Shown here piece by piece: positions 41,022 through 50,576 of a stretch of 59,471 nucleotides of DNA (the first letter of the stretch is position 1; each line of letters starts with the position of its first letter). A program made the translations under genes and the position numbers. The notes below the pieces were generated by a model that saw only the letters and a list, made by a program, of their open reading frames with translations, had not been told where the DNA came from and searched no databases. The stretch is from Candidatus Rokuibacteriota bacterium (GTDB lineage: Bacteria; Methylomirabilota; Methylomirabilia; Rokubacteriales; CSP1-6), in NCBI GenBank assembly GCA_030647435.1, contig JAUSJX010000131.1, positions 1-59,471 on the forward strand. Reading direction: 5' to 3'.

Positions 41022-41792
41022 TCACTCCGGGCGCCGGAAGTCGGACCCTGTCACTCGGCCGAACACGCTGGTGACCGTCCGCACGCCCCAGGGCCGGTCA
41101 CGCACCGTGAGGGCACCCGCTCGCGTCTCCGATCCCGCGCCGTCGGGCACCGCGAAGCGGCGCTCCAACGCGGCACTCGCGAGCGAGAGTGCGTAGCAGC
41201 AGACGAAGTAGACGATGGCCACGAACCCATAGATTTCGTACGAACGGTACACGCGGTTGTTCACATTGTTGGCTGCGCGGAAGAACTCCGTCACGCCGAT
41301 GATGTAGACGAGCGAGGTGCCCATGAACAGCGCGATGAACCGGCTCACGAGGGCCGGGCTCATGTGCCGCAACGCCTGGGGCAGCACCACATGACGCATG
41401 GCTTGGAGGTAGGTGAGCCCGATGGCGCGGGACGCCTCCACCTGTCCCTTCGGGATCGACTGGATCCCGGCTCGGATCACCTCCGCCATGTAGCTCGTGT
41501 TAAACAGGATGAGGGCGAAGAGCGCCGCTTTCACGGGGGTCGTGGCGTGACCCGTGAGCACGGGCACGAGAAAGAACGCCCAGAAGATCACCATGATCAG
41601 GGGCACGGTGCGGACAATGTCGATATAGAGAATGGCCGGCCACCGCACCCACCACCACGGGGAAAGCCGCAGCATCGCGAACGCGGCTCCGCACACGAAG
41701 CTCCCCGCCATGCTGACCGCCGCTAGGATGATCGTCCACCGAAGACCGGTGAGCATGTAGGGCAGGTTCTCGACGATGACGCGGAGATCCAC
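41022..41792 (-). CDS. Polar amino-acid ABC importer permease 2 (HisM/GlnP type)
   Basis: This is a five-helix permease of about 256 aa with the EAA loop SIPKGQVEASRAIGLTYLQAM and VPLIMVIFWAFFLVPV. I chose GTG (VDLRVIVENLPYML); a TTG three codons earlier overlaps the preceding stop and is equally possible. The last 40 residues after the final helix are unusually long. It is the last gene of the operon. Confidence 0.9.
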   Translation of the reverse strand: MDLRVIVENLPYMLTGLRWTIILAAVSMAGSFVCGAAFAMLRLSPWWWVRWPAILYIDIVRTVPLIMVIFWAFFLVPVLTGHATTPVKAALFALILFNTSYMAEVIRAGIQSIPKGQVEASRAIGLTYLQAMRHVVLPQALRHMSPALVSRFIALFMGTSLVYIIGVTEFFRAANNVNNRVYRSYEIYGFVAIVYFVCCYALSLASAALERRFAVPDGAGSETRAGALTVRDRPWGVRTVTSVFGRVTGSDFRRPE

Positions 41793-41797
41793 GGCGA

Positions 41798-42454
41798 TCA
41801 ACCCACCCGGAGGTCCAGCCGCACCAACCGCTCGATCGCGGCCATGAGCAGCACGATCGAGGAGGCGAGGAGTACGTAGAGGATCGTGATGGCGGTGGCG
41901 GCCTCGAAGCCGCGGAACGTCAGGGACTCGATCTGCTGGGTCTGGAACGTCAGCTCCGTCACGCTGATGGTCATGGCGATGGACGAGTTCTTGATGACGT
42001 TGATGAACTCGACGCCGAGAGGTGGAATGACCCGCATCAGGGCCTGCGGCAGGACGACATGGCGGAGGGCCTGGAACGGCGTCATGCCGAAGGAGCGCGC
42101 GGCCTCGATCTGTGTGCGGGGAATCGACTGCAGGCCCGAGCGAATCACCTCGGCGATGTACGCGCTCGTGTAGACGGTCAACCCGATCACGGCGGCGGGG
42201 AAGGCTTCCAGACCGACCGCGAAGTACCAGAAGAAGAGCTGGACAATCAGCGGGATATTCCGGAAGAACTCGACGTAAGCACCGCAAAGCCACCGGACGG
42301 GCATCACCCCCGCCCGGCGCCCGAGCCCGAGCACCCCACCCAGGACGAGACTCAGTACCATGCTCAGGGCGGAGATCTGCACTGTTAGGAGCAGCCCCTG
42401 CCAGAGCAGGTGCCGGTAGACCAGGAGCACGCCCCAGTCGAACTTGTAGGCCAT
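41798..42454 (-). CDS. Polar amino-acid ABC importer permease 1 (HisQ/GlnP type)
   Basis: This is a five-helix permease of 218 aa with the EAA loop SIPRTQIEAARSFGMTPFQA and FFRNIPLIVQLFFWYF, typical of amino-acid transporters. It pairs with the next gene, whose start overlaps or directly follows its stop. Confidence 0.93.
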   Translation of the reverse strand: MAYKFDWGVLLVYRHLLWQGLLLTVQISALSMVLSLVLGGVLGLGRRAGVMPVRWLCGAYVEFFRNIPLIVQLFFWYFAVGLEAFPAAVIGLTVYTSAYIAEVIRSGLQSIPRTQIEAARSFGMTPFQALRHVVLPQALMRVIPPLGVEFINVIKNSSIAMTISVTELTFQTQQIESLTFRGFEAATAITILYVLLASSIVLLMAAIERLVRLDLRVG

Positions 42455-42490
42455 GGGGCCGCCTCGCGGGCGCCCGAGATCGCTAGGGCG

Positions 42491-43297
42491 CTAGAGCTTC
42501 CAGGGGAAGATCCGCAGGTCGTGATCGGGATCGACGCCGAAGAGCTTTCGGTGGACGGCCTTGTAGGTCCCGTCCTCCCACATCTCGATGAGCGTGAAGT
42601 TGATGAAGTCCCGCCACTTGGAGTCGTTCTCGCGGACGGCGATCCCCATCGGCTGCTTGGCCGTCGCGCCGCTCACCACTTCCAGCTCGGGATGCTCCTT
42701 CGCGAAGAGGTAAAGGGGAATGTCGTCGTCCACGTACGCATCGGCCTTGCCCTGCTTCACCGCCAGCACCGCCTGCGGCTTGTCCTGGAAGACGAGCGTC
42801 TTGGCCCGCGGCTGCTCCTGCAGGGTCTTTTTCTCCCACGGAGTGCCCTGGGTGAAAGTCACGGTCTTCCCGGCCAGGCTCGCGTAGCCCTTGATCCCGC
42901 TGCCCTTCTTGACAAGGAAGCTGCCGCCGCTCAGGAAGTACGGGATCGTGAAGTCCACCACCTTCTCGCGCTCGATCGTGATCGTGAAGCTCGCGGCCAG
43001 CACGTCGATGGTGCCGCTCGACAGCATCGGGATGCGGTTCGCGGACGTGACCGGACGCAGGTCGAGCTTGACCCCCAGCTTCTTCGCCACGTAGTTCATG
43101 ATCTCGATGTCGAAGCCGACGAGCTGCCCGTCCTTGTCTGTGTAGCCGAACGGGGGATAGTCGGCCTTGACACCCGCGATCAGGGTCCCGCGCTTCTTCA
43201 CGACCTCGAGCGTGGACTCCTGCGCCGTCGCCGAGCCCGCCCAGACCACCATGAGAGCCGCCACCAACACCGCCGTGAGCACCCGTGTCACTCGCAT
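42491..43297 (-). CDS. Amino-acid ABC importer solute-binding protein (family 3)
   Basis: A Sec signal peptide (MRVTRVLTAVLVAALMVVWA, cleavage near ATAQ) precedes a family 3 periplasmic binding domain. That domain has GVKADYPPFGYTDKDGQLVG, DFTIPYFLSGG and GKADAYVDDD. The mature size is about 245 aa. The ATG was chosen because GGAGGGAACGACG precedes it; an upstream start lacks this. The ligand is probably a polar amino acid, and the neighbouring aminotransferase may use it. Confidence 0.93.
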   Translation of the reverse strand: MRVTRVLTAVLVAALMVVWAGSATAQESTLEVVKKRGTLIAGVKADYPPFGYTDKDGQLVGFDIEIMNYVAKKLGVKLDLRPVTSANRIPMLSSGTIDVLAASFTITIEREKVVDFTIPYFLSGGSFLVKKGSGIKGYASLAGKTVTFTQGTPWEKKTLQEQPRAKTLVFQDKPQAVLAVKQGKADAYVDDDIPLYLFAKEHPELEVVSGATAKQPMGIAVRENDSKWRDFINFTLIEMWEDGTYKAVHRKLFGVDPDHDLRIFPWKL

Positions 43298-43341
43298 CGT
43301 CGTTCCCTCCTTGTGGGATGCCCTTTCAGGGCGGTGGGCCA

Positions 43342-44070
43342 TCAATGAACCAGGATCTTGCCGAGGAACGCTTGTGTACGGGGATTGGCCGGACGAGCGA
43401 AGAAGGCCTCGGGCGGCCCCTCCTCGACGATGCGGCCCTCGTCCATGAACACGATGCGGTCGGCGACCTTCCGCGCGAACCCCATCTCGTGCGTGACCAC
43501 CACCATGGTCATCCCGTCGCGCGCGAGGCCGACCATGACGTCCAGGACCTCGGTGATCATCTCCGGATCGAGCGCGGAGGTGGGCTCGTCAAACAACATG
43601 ATCCGGGGCTGCATGGCGAGCGCGCGGGCTATGGCCACGCGCTGTTGCTGGCCTCCCGAGAGCTGGCTTGGAAAGGACTCCGCCTTCTCGGGCATGCCCA
43701 CCCGCGCGAGCAAGGCCCGGGCCGCGCGCTCGGCCTCGGCGCGCGGCTGGCGCCGCACGATGACCGGCGCCAGGGCGATGTTCTGGAGCACGGTCATGTG
43801 CGGGTAGAGGTTCAAGGACTGGAATACCACGCCGATCTCCGCCCGGAGCCGGCCCAGGTCGGTCTCGGGGGCACCCAGCACCCGGCCGTCCACGATCACC
43901 TCGCCCTGCTGGACGTGACCGAGGCCGTTGATGCACCGAAGCAGGGTGCTCTTGCCGGAGCCGGAGGGCCCACAGATCACGACCACCGCGCCCGCGGCGA
44001 CCTTGAGGTCGATATCGCTCAGGACCTGGTGGGCGCCGTACCACTTGCTCACCCCGTGGAACTCGATCAC
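43342..44070 (-). CDS. Amino-acid ABC importer ATPase (GlnQ/HisP type)
   Basis: It has Walker [19 protein letters not shown], signature [17 protein letters not shown], Walker [16 protein letters not shown] and switch His in [12 protein letters not shown]. The length is 242 aa. Its start overlaps the aminotransferase stop by four bases (ATGA), so importer and enzyme are coupled. Confidence 0.95.
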   Translation of the reverse strand: MIEFHGVSKWYGAHQVLSDIDLKVAAGAVVVICGPSGSGKSTLLRCINGLGHVQQGEVIVDGRVLGAPETDLGRLRAEIGVVFQSLNLYPHMTVLQNIALAPVIVRRQPRAEAERAARALLARVGMPEKAESFPSQLSGGQQQRVAIARALAMQPRIMLFDEPTSALDPEMITEVLDVMVGLARDGMTMVVVTHEMGFARKVADRIVFMDEGRIVEEGPPEAFFARPANPRTQAFLGKILVH

Positions 44071-45437
44071 CGAGAGCGGCTCAGCTCCTCGACGGCCGCG
44101 GTGAGCCCGCGGTCGAGAATGTCGGCGGCCCGGTCCAGCTCGCCATGGGTCGAGTAGAAGGGAGGCACGAAGCGAATGACGCTCCCGTTCCGGCGCACGC
44201 TGAAGAGGAGACCGCCGGTGAGGCAGTGGCGGGAGAGAGCCTTCCCCATCTCGAAGTACGGTTTCTTCGAGTGGCGGTCCCGCACCAGCTCGATGCCCTG
44301 GATCAATCCCCGGCCGCGGACGTCGCCGATCACCTCGTGCTTGGCGGCCAGCTCTTCCAGCCGGCTCCGCCAGTACTTCCCGACCTCCTGCGCGCGCTCG
44401 GGCAGGTTGTCGCCGACGATCACGTCGAGGCTGGCAATGGCGGCGTTGCAGGGCAGCGGGTCGTTGGTGTGCGAGTGCCCGATGACGAGCCCGCGCTCCG
44501 CCACGACCTCCTCGATCTCGGGGGTCGTGAGCACCGCGCTGATCTCGATGCCGCCGCCGAAGTGCTTGGCGATGGTGAGCAGGTCCGGAATCACGCCCTC
44601 CTGCTCACAGGCGAACATGCTGCCGAGCTTGCCGAGCCCGGTCTGCGACTCGTCGAAGATCAGGAGCATGTCACGCTCCCGGCAGGCCTGCTTGAGGGCG
44701 CCCAGCCAGCCGGAAGGGGGCTCGATGACGCCGCCCGCGCTGAACAGGGGCTCGGTCATGACGGCAGCCAGGCTGCCGGTGGACTGGGCGTCCAGGACCT
44801 CCATGCTCCCCTTGAGACAGGCGATCTCGCACTTGGGGAAGGTGAGGCCGATCGGACAGCGATAGCAGTAGGGAGCCATGATGGCGTAGCTGCCGGGGGT
44901 CATGGGTCCGTAGCCCTGGTGCCAGCCCGCGAAGGTGAGCGATCGGCTTGCCTCCGACATCCCGTGGAAGCTCACGTGCGGGCTCGCCACCTCGAAGCCC
45001 CCTGTGTACTTCTTGGCGATGGCGACGGCCGCCTCGTTGGAATCGCTCCCCGAGCCGAGGAACATGGATTTCTTCAGCGGTGGCGGAGCAATCTCGCCGA
45101 GCCGGCGGGCCAGCTCGATCTCCTTCACGTTGAAATAGCTGCTGCTGGCGTGGATCAGCGTGTCGCAGCTCTCCTTGATGGCGTCCACGACCGTGGGGTT
45201 GCTGTGGCCGAGGGCGGAGCACATCTGCCCCGAGTTGAAGTCCAGGTACTCCTGGCCGTTGACATCACGGACCACTGAGCCCCGGCCTTCCGCGAGGACG
45301 GGACCGCTGAAGCTGCCCTTGTCCATGCGGCCTCGGAAGCTGTACTCGCGCGCGATCTCGAGCCACTGCGCTTCGGTGCGCGTCTCCTGCGGGCGGGCGA
45401 GCGGCTTCGTCGTCGAGTCGGTAGGCTTGGCGGTCAT
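44067..45437 (-). CDS. Class III PLP-dependent aminotransferase (dialkylglycine decarboxylase-like)
   Basis: The fold-type I PLP enzyme shows [20 protein letters not shown], the cofactor Asp in [15 protein letters not shown], and the Schiff-base Lys in [17 protein letters not shown]. The length is 456 aa from the ATG preceded by AAGGAGATACC. The close match to 2,2-dialkylglycine decarboxylase-like and glutamate-1-semialdehyde-like sequences is an impression, and the substrate is uncertain. It sits between a GntR regulator and an amino-acid importer, so it probably degrades the imported amine or amino acid. Confidence 0.85.
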   Translation of the reverse strand: MTAKPTDSTTKPLARPQETRTEAQWLEIAREYSFRGRMDKGSFSGPVLAEGRGSVVRDVNGQEYLDFNSGQMCSALGHSNPTVVDAIKESCDTLIHASSSYFNVKEIELARRLGEIAPPPLKKSMFLGSGSDSNEAAVAIAKKYTGGFEVASPHVSFHGMSEASRSLTFAGWHQGYGPMTPGSYAIMAPYCYRCPIGLTFPKCEIACLKGSMEVLDAQSTGSLAAVMTEPLFSAGGVIEPPSGWLGALKQACRERDMLLIFDESQTGLGKLGSMFACEQEGVIPDLLTIAKHFGGGIEISAVLTTPEIEEVVAERGLVIGHSHTNDPLPCNAAIASLDVIVGDNLPERAQEVGKYWRSRLEELAAKHEVIGDVRGRGLIQGIELVRDRHSKKPYFEMGKALSRHCLTGGLLFSVRRNGSVIRFVPPFYSTHGELDRAADILDRGLTAAVEELSRSR

Positions 45438-45459
45438 GGTATCTCCTTGTGTCCCCGGC

Positions 45460-46158
45460 TCACGCGAGCTGGGGGTTCTGTCTGAGAAGGTCAGCCAGCG
45501 CCCGGTAGGCGCGCTCCGCACTCAGCCTCGCCTGGCGGCCGGCCGCGGCGGCATCTCCCTGGACGAGCGCGTCGAGGATGCCCCGATGCTCGTCGAGCGA
45601 GACCCGGAGCCGACCCGGCAGCGACATGGCGAGGTGGCGGTACCGCAGCGTCTGTTTGCCCAAGTTCTCCAGGAGGTGGATCAACTTCCGGTTCGGACAC
45701 ACATCGCGGATGACCTGGTGGAACTGGAGATTGAGGTCGTAGTAGTGGTGAACGTCGTTCACCTCGACCGCGTGCCCCATGTCCTCGAGGATCCTGCGCA
45801 TGCGCTCGACGCCGTCGGACCCGATGTGGGGAGCGGCCCGGCTCGTGTAGAGATCCTCCAGATAAGCTAGGATCTCGAACGTGTCGGTGACCTCCTCGGA
45901 GGTGATGGCCGCCACCTGCACACCCCGAGGGCCGTTGGACACGAGTCCCTCACGCTCCAGCATCCGCAGCGCCTCGCGGATCGGAGCCCGGCTGACCCCG
46001 AAGGCCGTGGCCAGCTCCAATTCGACGAGCCGCTCACGCGGCTTTCGCTTCCCGGTGATGATCTCGCCCTCCAGCCGGGCCGCGAGCTCGTACGCCCGCG
46101 ATGAGGCGGGTAGTCTCGATGTCTTCTTTGTCTTCTTTCTGGTCAACCGTCTTGTCAT
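45460..46158 (-). CDS. GntR family regulator (FadR/FCD subfamily)
   Basis: The winged helix has LVELELATAFGVSRAPIREA and REGLVSNGPRGVQVA. The C-terminal helical FCD ligand domain carries the metal-binding His/Asp pattern (YYDLNLQFHQVIRD). The product is 232 aa from the ATG chosen; an upstream start would add a Lys/Arg-rich stretch. It lies 22 bases before the aminotransferase and probably controls the whole operon in response to the imported substrate. Confidence 0.9.
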   Translation of the reverse strand: MTRRLTRKKTKKTSRLPASSRAYELAARLEGEIITGKRKPRERLVELELATAFGVSRAPIREALRMLEREGLVSNGPRGVQVAAITSEEVTDTFEILAYLEDLYTSRAAPHIGSDGVERMRRILEDMGHAVEVNDVHHYYDLNLQFHQVIRDVCPNRKLIHLLENLGKQTLRYRHLAMSLPGRLRVSLDEHRGILDALVQGDAAAAGRQARLSAERAYRALADLLRQNPQLA

Positions 46159-46363
46159 CCTTTTTGTCGACCGTCTGCGGCGAAGGTAAGGCGATCGACC
46201 GGCACAAGTCAAGGGCGAAAGTTATCCCGGCTTATGGACGGCCGAATCTTCTTCGCCGGGAGGTAAGGTCATTGGGTATGTAAACGCAGAGAGGGCGGTG
46301 TAGCCTTCGGTTCGCGACCAACGAACCCCCGGCGCGCGAACGCCAGAGAAGGAGACACCGCCC

Positions 46364-46486
46364 ATGAAGGGGCCGAGCATCGCGGAGGCAGCGGAGTCAA
46401 GACCCGAATGGGAGACCCTGGAGGCGTTCGCGCGGCAGGGCATCCAACGGCTGCTGCAGCACGTGCTGGAGGAAAACGAGTTGTGA
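46364..46486 (+). mobile_element. IS256-type transposase, N-terminal stub
   Basis: A 40-codon frame reads MKGPSIAEAAESRPEWETLE then AFARQGIQRLLQHVLEENEL, like the start of IS256-family transposases. It has a ribosome site (AGAAGGAG) and an upstream GGGCGGTGT/ACACCGCCC inverted pair. It stops abruptly, and the rest of the element is missing. It fills the gap between the GntR operon promoter and the selenoprotein operon end. Confidence 0.65.
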
Positions 46487-46533
46487 CCGCCCAGGCGACG
46501 CTTCGCGCCGGTCCCGACGAAACGCGTCCCTCT

Positions 46534-47589
46534 TCAAGACGCGGCGACCTGCCGGCTCACGGCCAGCCCCACGGCCATGTTCGGAATCACCGCGGAATGC
46601 TTGCCAGGACCGCCGGCGACGAGCAACAGGATGGCCTCCGGGCCGGGAATGATCGGCAGCCGCGCCTCATCGTCTGCAATGGCCTGCATCCAGCGCGGCC
46701 AGTCGTGCATCTGCCACATACCGCCGCGCTTGAGATCACGCAACGAGCGGCGGGCGGTCTCGTACAGCATCCGGCGGACGTCGGCCTTCGTCAGGCCGTC
46801 ACGATGGATGGTCGCCGCGTGCTCGGGGCCGAGGACGACCGCGCATTCGCTCTCGGCGAAGTACCACTTCGTGTTGCCGCCGAGCGACGTCAGCGTGTCG
46901 GCTATCACGCCCAGTACACCAGCCGCGGTCGTGCTCACGTGATCATTGACGTTGTGGGGCGACTCGCCGCCGAACACGGTGACCACGCTGTCATTGCGCG
47001 CGAAACCGCGCTCGACGTGCAGCGGCTCCCAGGGATTGGCCGCTTCGTTCTCGGCGATGCAGTACGAGTACTTCGACGGCTGCCCCTGCGTCGCCATGTC
47101 GCCCTCGCCGGGCCACCCACCGCCGATGTTGAGGAGCACAAGCCGGATGGCACGGCCGATGGTGGCGTTGGCGTGGTAGCCGGGACCGAACACGCCCGAG
47201 CCGGAATTCATCCCGAGCCGGCGGGCGATCGGCCCGTTGACGATCACCAGCGGCGCGACGGGATGGGTGGTGGCCTGCACGCTGTACAGATTGAACTTCG
47301 GATCGCACATCGCCTGGATTGCCGCCACGACCACCGGCATGAAGGCGGGGGCGCAGCCCGCCATCACGGCGTTGACGGCGACCTTCTCCAGCACTGCCTC
47401 CTCCCATGACGGTGCAATCTTGCCGAGGGAAACCGCCGGATCCAGGTCGACGGCCGACAGCATCGCGGCCACCCGCTCCTCGGTCGGCGGCACGATCGGC
47501 AGGCCGTCGGTCCATCGGCGTGAGCGGAAGTACTCGTTCAACTCCTCGTAGCGGTCGCTGACCTGCACCCGGCTCGAGACGAGATTCAC
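46534..47589 (-). CDS. Selenoprotein-associated protein, WTDGLPIVPPTE family (partner B)
   Basis: The 351-aa protein carries RRWTDGLPIVPPTEERVAAM near residue 25 and conserved cysteines at 79 (MAGCAPAF) and 95 (AMCDPKFN), plus one in KYSYCIAENE. Its paralogue 6 kb upstream shares these and the blocks THPVAPLVIVNGPI and PWEPLHVERGF. No known fold or enzyme class is obvious. It begins with GTG after GAGGAGG, 11 bases after selenoprotein B, so it probably acts with it. It is the last gene of the operon. Confidence 0.8.
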   Translation of the reverse strand: MNLVSSRVQVSDRYEELNEYFRSRRWTDGLPIVPPTEERVAAMLSAVDLDPAVSLGKIAPSWEEAVLEKVAVNAVMAGCAPAFMPVVVAAIQAMCDPKFNLYSVQATTHPVAPLVIVNGPIARRLGMNSGSGVFGPGYHANATIGRAIRLVLLNIGGGWPGEGDMATQGQPSKYSYCIAENEAANPWEPLHVERGFARNDSVVTVFGGESPHNVNDHVSTTAAGVLGVIADTLTSLGGNTKWYFAESECAVVLGPEHAATIHRDGLTKADVRRMLYETARRSLRDLKRGGMWQMHDWPRWMQAIADDEARLPIIPGPEAILLLVAGGPGKHSAVIPNMAVGLAVSRQVAAS

Positions 47590-47599
47590 GCTGCCCTCC

Positions 47600-48133
47600 T
47601 CATTTCTGCGGCATGAGCTTGTCGAAGGCTTCGACCGTCTCGGCCACCCGCGTGCCGACCTCCTCGGCGCGAAGCCCTCCCAATGGATGTCCGATGAAGA
47701 GCACCGGCAGGTCGGGCAGCCCCAAGCCCTCGCGCTCCCGCCGCGCCATCGGCTCGAAGGGATGGGTGCAGATGGCGGCCGCAAGGATGCCCTTGCCGTG
47801 CAACTCCGCTGCGTCGTGGATACTCCACGACGTACACGCCCCTCAGTCCCCGGAGCCCGTAAAGACGACGTCGCACTCCTTCGAGAGTGCCTCGATGATC
47901 TCCGGCGCCGCCGGCGTGGCGGCGTTGGCCTTGCGTCGCACCGTGACGCTGGCGGCGCCGTACCGCTCCACCAGTACATCGCCGAACTGCCGCGCCAGCT
48001 CGGCGAAGTTGGCCTTCGTGTTGTCGAGAAAGCCGATGCGCTTACCCTGCAGGCTGGCCGGCAGAGATCGCCCCGCCGCCGCCGACTGGCGCCACTCGGG
48101 GACGGGCGTGAGAACGGTAATGGTCGTCTCCAC
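47600..48133 (-). CDS. UGSC-like selenoprotein B (in-frame UGA = Sec97)
   Basis: One continuous 177-residue frame is interrupted only by a TGA at 47843-47845. The upstream part (KRIGFLDNTKANFAELARQF ... CDVVFTGSGD) and the downstream part (GACTSWSIHDAAELHGKGIL ... AEEVGTRVAETVEAFDKLMP) make a single domain with a redox motif U97-G-A-C100. A perfect hairpin follows the UGA. A second protein of the same design lies in the same operon. The family resembles the UGSC group, with Ala in place of Ser. It starts with GTG after GAGAAGGAGAAATAGCC. A conventional reading would split it into two short genes. Confidence 0.85.
47812..47845 (-). promoter_or_regulatory. SECIS-like element of selenoprotein B
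   Basis: Ten bases after the UGA, CGTCGTGGA pairs perfectly with TCCACGACG around the loop GUA. The loop occupies +20 to +22. This fits the general bacterial SECIS rules (loop 16-37 bases after UGA, G among the first loop bases). Confidence 0.8.
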
Positions 48134-48135
48134 GG

Positions 48136-49656
48136 CTATTTCTCCTTCTCGACGGTGTCGAGCCAGAGGATCGCCTCCGAGCGGGGACGGAAGCCCTTCA
48201 CTGACCCGGTCATCGCCGACACGCTGCCGGGCTGGAACAGGTAGATAGCGTTCGGGCCCTCGTAAAGGAGCTCCGAGATCTTCTGCAACATCTTCTCGCG
48301 CGCAACTGGCGTCGACGCCTGGCGCGACTCGTCGAGCATGCGGTCCACGCGCTCGTCGCAGAAGAGCTTGGTGCTGTTCTGGCAGCGGTTCAGGTTGACG
48401 ACGAAGTCGAAGTCGAGCGACGGAAAGTATGTCCAGCGGAGCAGCACGAGGTCGCTGAGTGTCCCGCCATAGAGGTGCTTGGCGAAGGAGCCCTGGTCGA
48501 CGGTCTGCAGCTTGACGCGCACTCCGACCTTGGCGAGGTCACCGACGATCGCCTCGATCACCTGCTTGTCATTGGGATAGAAACCGACGGTGCCGAACCA
48601 GGTCGCCTCGAAGCCATTCGGGTAGCCAGCCTGCTTGAGGAGCTCCCGCGCCCGCGCCGCATCGGCCGGAAACGGCTTGAGCGCTGGGTTGTAGCCGAAC
48701 CCGTCCTGCCCGACGTTCTGGCCAGCGAGCGGCTTGCCGTAGCCGTGCAGCACGTATTTGATGATGGCGTCCTTGTCGACCGCGTAGTTGAGCGCCTGTC
48801 GCACCTTCGGATTCGCAAGCGGACTGCCGGCCTGCGTGGAGCCCTTCAGAGGAATGACGTAGCTCCAGCCCGTGTAGGACGCGGCGGCCTTGAACCCGTC
48901 CTTCTCCAGACCGGCCGCCTCGTCAGGAGGCACCGGGTTGATGAAATCGACGTCGCCGCTGCGAAGCGCGGCGATCCGCGTGCCGTTCTCCGGCAGGTGC
49001 TTGAAGATCACGGTCTTGACCTTTGGCATCGGACGCCAGCCGTTGTCCACGGCCTCGAGCTTCACGTGCCCGTTGCGCCGGAACTCTGCCAGCCGGAACA
49101 TCCCAGTCCCCACCGGCGCCTCGGCGAAGCCGGCCGGCCCCTTCTCCTTGGCGTACTTCGCGGGCAGGATGAACACGACCGACACCGTCTTCGCGATGTT
49201 CGGATCGGGCGCGGCGGTGACGATACGTACCGTGAGCGGATCCACGGCCTCGACGGCCTTGATCGTCGGCACCCGGTTCTTCACGGCCGCCTTGGTCGCC
49301 GGGTCGATGACGCGGTCCAGCGTGAACTTCACCGACTCCGAGGTGAACGGCTCGCCGTTGTGAAACTTCACCTTGTCGCGCAGCTTGAACTCCCAGGTGG
49401 TGGGATTCAGGCGCTTCCACGACACGGCCAGGTTGGGCTGGGCGTCGTTATTGTCGCCGATCACGGTGAGGGCGTCGTAGAGCGCGTAGTACGACGGCAT
49501 CCAGGTGGTGCTCCAGAGCAAGTGCGGATCCATCGTGTCCGGGATGCCGGACAGGCCGATCGAGAGGGTGTCGCGGTCGGCACCGGCGGCGGTGGGCCAG
49601 AGCAGCCCCACGGTGATGAGCAGGACGGACAGAAGCGTGACGGCGCGACGGATCAC
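48136..49656 (-). CDS. Dipeptide/oligopeptide-type ABC solute-binding protein (family 5)
   Basis: A Sec signal peptide (RRAVTLLSVLLITVGLLWPT, cleavage near AGAD) precedes a 480-residue family 5 binding protein. The family pattern is seen in WKRLNPTTWEFKLRDKVKFHNGEPF and NPKVRQALNYAVDKDAII. Members bind peptides, nickel, glutathione or organic solutes. It begins with GTG overlapping the lyase stop and is followed within three bases by selenoprotein B. Confidence 0.9.
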   Translation of the reverse strand: MIRRAVTLLSVLLITVGLLWPTAAGADRDTLSIGLSGIPDTMDPHLLWSTTWMPSYYALYDALTVIGDNNDAQPNLAVSWKRLNPTTWEFKLRDKVKFHNGEPFTSESVKFTLDRVIDPATKAAVKNRVPTIKAVEAVDPLTVRIVTAAPDPNIAKTVSVVFILPAKYAKEKGPAGFAEAPVGTGMFRLAEFRRNGHVKLEAVDNGWRPMPKVKTVIFKHLPENGTRIAALRSGDVDFINPVPPDEAAGLEKDGFKAAASYTGWSYVIPLKGSTQAGSPLANPKVRQALNYAVDKDAIIKYVLHGYGKPLAGQNVGQDGFGYNPALKPFPADAARARELLKQAGYPNGFEATWFGTVGFYPNDKQVIEAIVGDLAKVGVRVKLQTVDQGSFAKHLYGGTLSDLVLLRWTYFPSLDFDFVVNLNRCQNSTKLFCDERVDRMLDESRQASTPVAREKMLQKISELLYEGPNAIYLFQPGSVSAMTGSVKGFRPRSEAILWLDTVEKEK

Positions 49657-50561
49657 AGGCGTCTCCTTTCGAGCGGTTGAACGGTGCGGAACCGGTCAAC
49701 GAGCGCGAGCGTGTCACGCGCGGACCGGACGTGGGCGTAGTCGATGAGCTCGCCGCGGAATCGCACGCCGGCCGAGCCGGCACGCTCGGCGGCGGCCATG
49801 GCCTCGAGGACCCCGCGACTGTACTCAATGTCGTCCTTCGAGGGCGTGTAGACCTCATTGACGATCGGCACGTGGGACGGATGGATGACGAATTCGCCGC
49901 GGTATCCGAGCTGCCGGTTGCGGAGCGCGTGGGCGCGCAGGCCGTCGAGGTCTTCGATATCGGTCCAGATACCCGAGATCGGATACTGAATACCGGCCGC
50001 GCGCGCGCCGACAACGATGCGCGAGCGCAGGTAGAGGCTCTCGATGCCGTCACGCGTCCACACGTACCCGATCGCGCGGTTGATGTCGCCGCCGCGCGCG
50101 GTCCCACCCATGATCGTCCCCACGCGCGGCGAGGCGGCGCAGATGTCGTACGCGTGCTCGATGCAGTTGGCCGTCTCCGCGGTGATCACCAGCTCGATGC
50201 GCCGGTCGGGAATACCGCGCCGGCGCTCGAGGTCGGACAGAAAGGTGTCGATGATCCGCACCTCCTCTGGTGTGTCGACCTTGGCGAGCACGATGCCCGT
50301 GAGCGCAGGGGTGGCCACCGCGTCGAGATCCTCGAAGAGCATTCCTGTCGCCATCGCATTCGTCCGTACGAAGCACGGGACTCCGGCGTCGGCGACGGCG
50401 TCGATAGCGGCGCCGATTCGCGCCCGCGTCGGCGCCTTGAGATCGTCCGGAAGCGCATCCTCGAGGTCGAGGATGATGGAATCGGCCCCGAGCCCGCCGG
50501 CCTTGGCGATCCACCGGTCCTTCTGGGCCGGGATGAAGAGCATCGTTCGGTAGAGCTGCAT
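49653..50561 (-). CDS. CitE/HpcH-family CoA-thioester lyase
   Basis: The TIM-barrel protein of 302 aa has MLFIPAQKDRWIAKAGGLGA, the metal-site segment DSIILDLEDALPDDLK and ITAETANCIEHAYDI, as in citrate lyase beta and malyl/citramalyl-CoA lyases. Such enzymes make or break a C-C bond in a CoA thioester. It follows a CoA-transferase by 15 bases, which suggests that the transferase supplies the CoA substrate. Confidence 0.87.
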   Translation of the reverse strand: MQLYRTMLFIPAQKDRWIAKAGGLGADSIILDLEDALPDDLKAPTRARIGAAIDAVADAGVPCFVRTNAMATGMLFEDLDAVATPALTGIVLAKVDTPEEVRIIDTFLSDLERRRGIPDRRIELVITAETANCIEHAYDICAASPRVGTIMGGTARGGDINRAIGYVWTRDGIESLYLRSRIVVGARAAGIQYPISGIWTDIEDLDGLRAHALRNRQLGYRGEFVIHPSHVPIVNEVYTPSKDDIEYSRGVLEAMAAAERAGSAGVRFRGELIDYAHVRSARDTLALVDRFRTVQPLERRRL

Positions 50562-50576
50562 GCGGTCGTCTCCCCC

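Noticed and set aside
41802-42293. An N-terminal extension of permease 2 by about 165 codons
   Set aside because: It is an out-of-frame reading of permease 1, and the permease fold starts at VDLRVIVEN.
47600-48133. Two separate small genes or a nonsense pseudogene
   Set aside because: The downstream half keeps a domain continuation, a second operon gene has UGA at the same motif, and both have a matched hairpin after the UGA.
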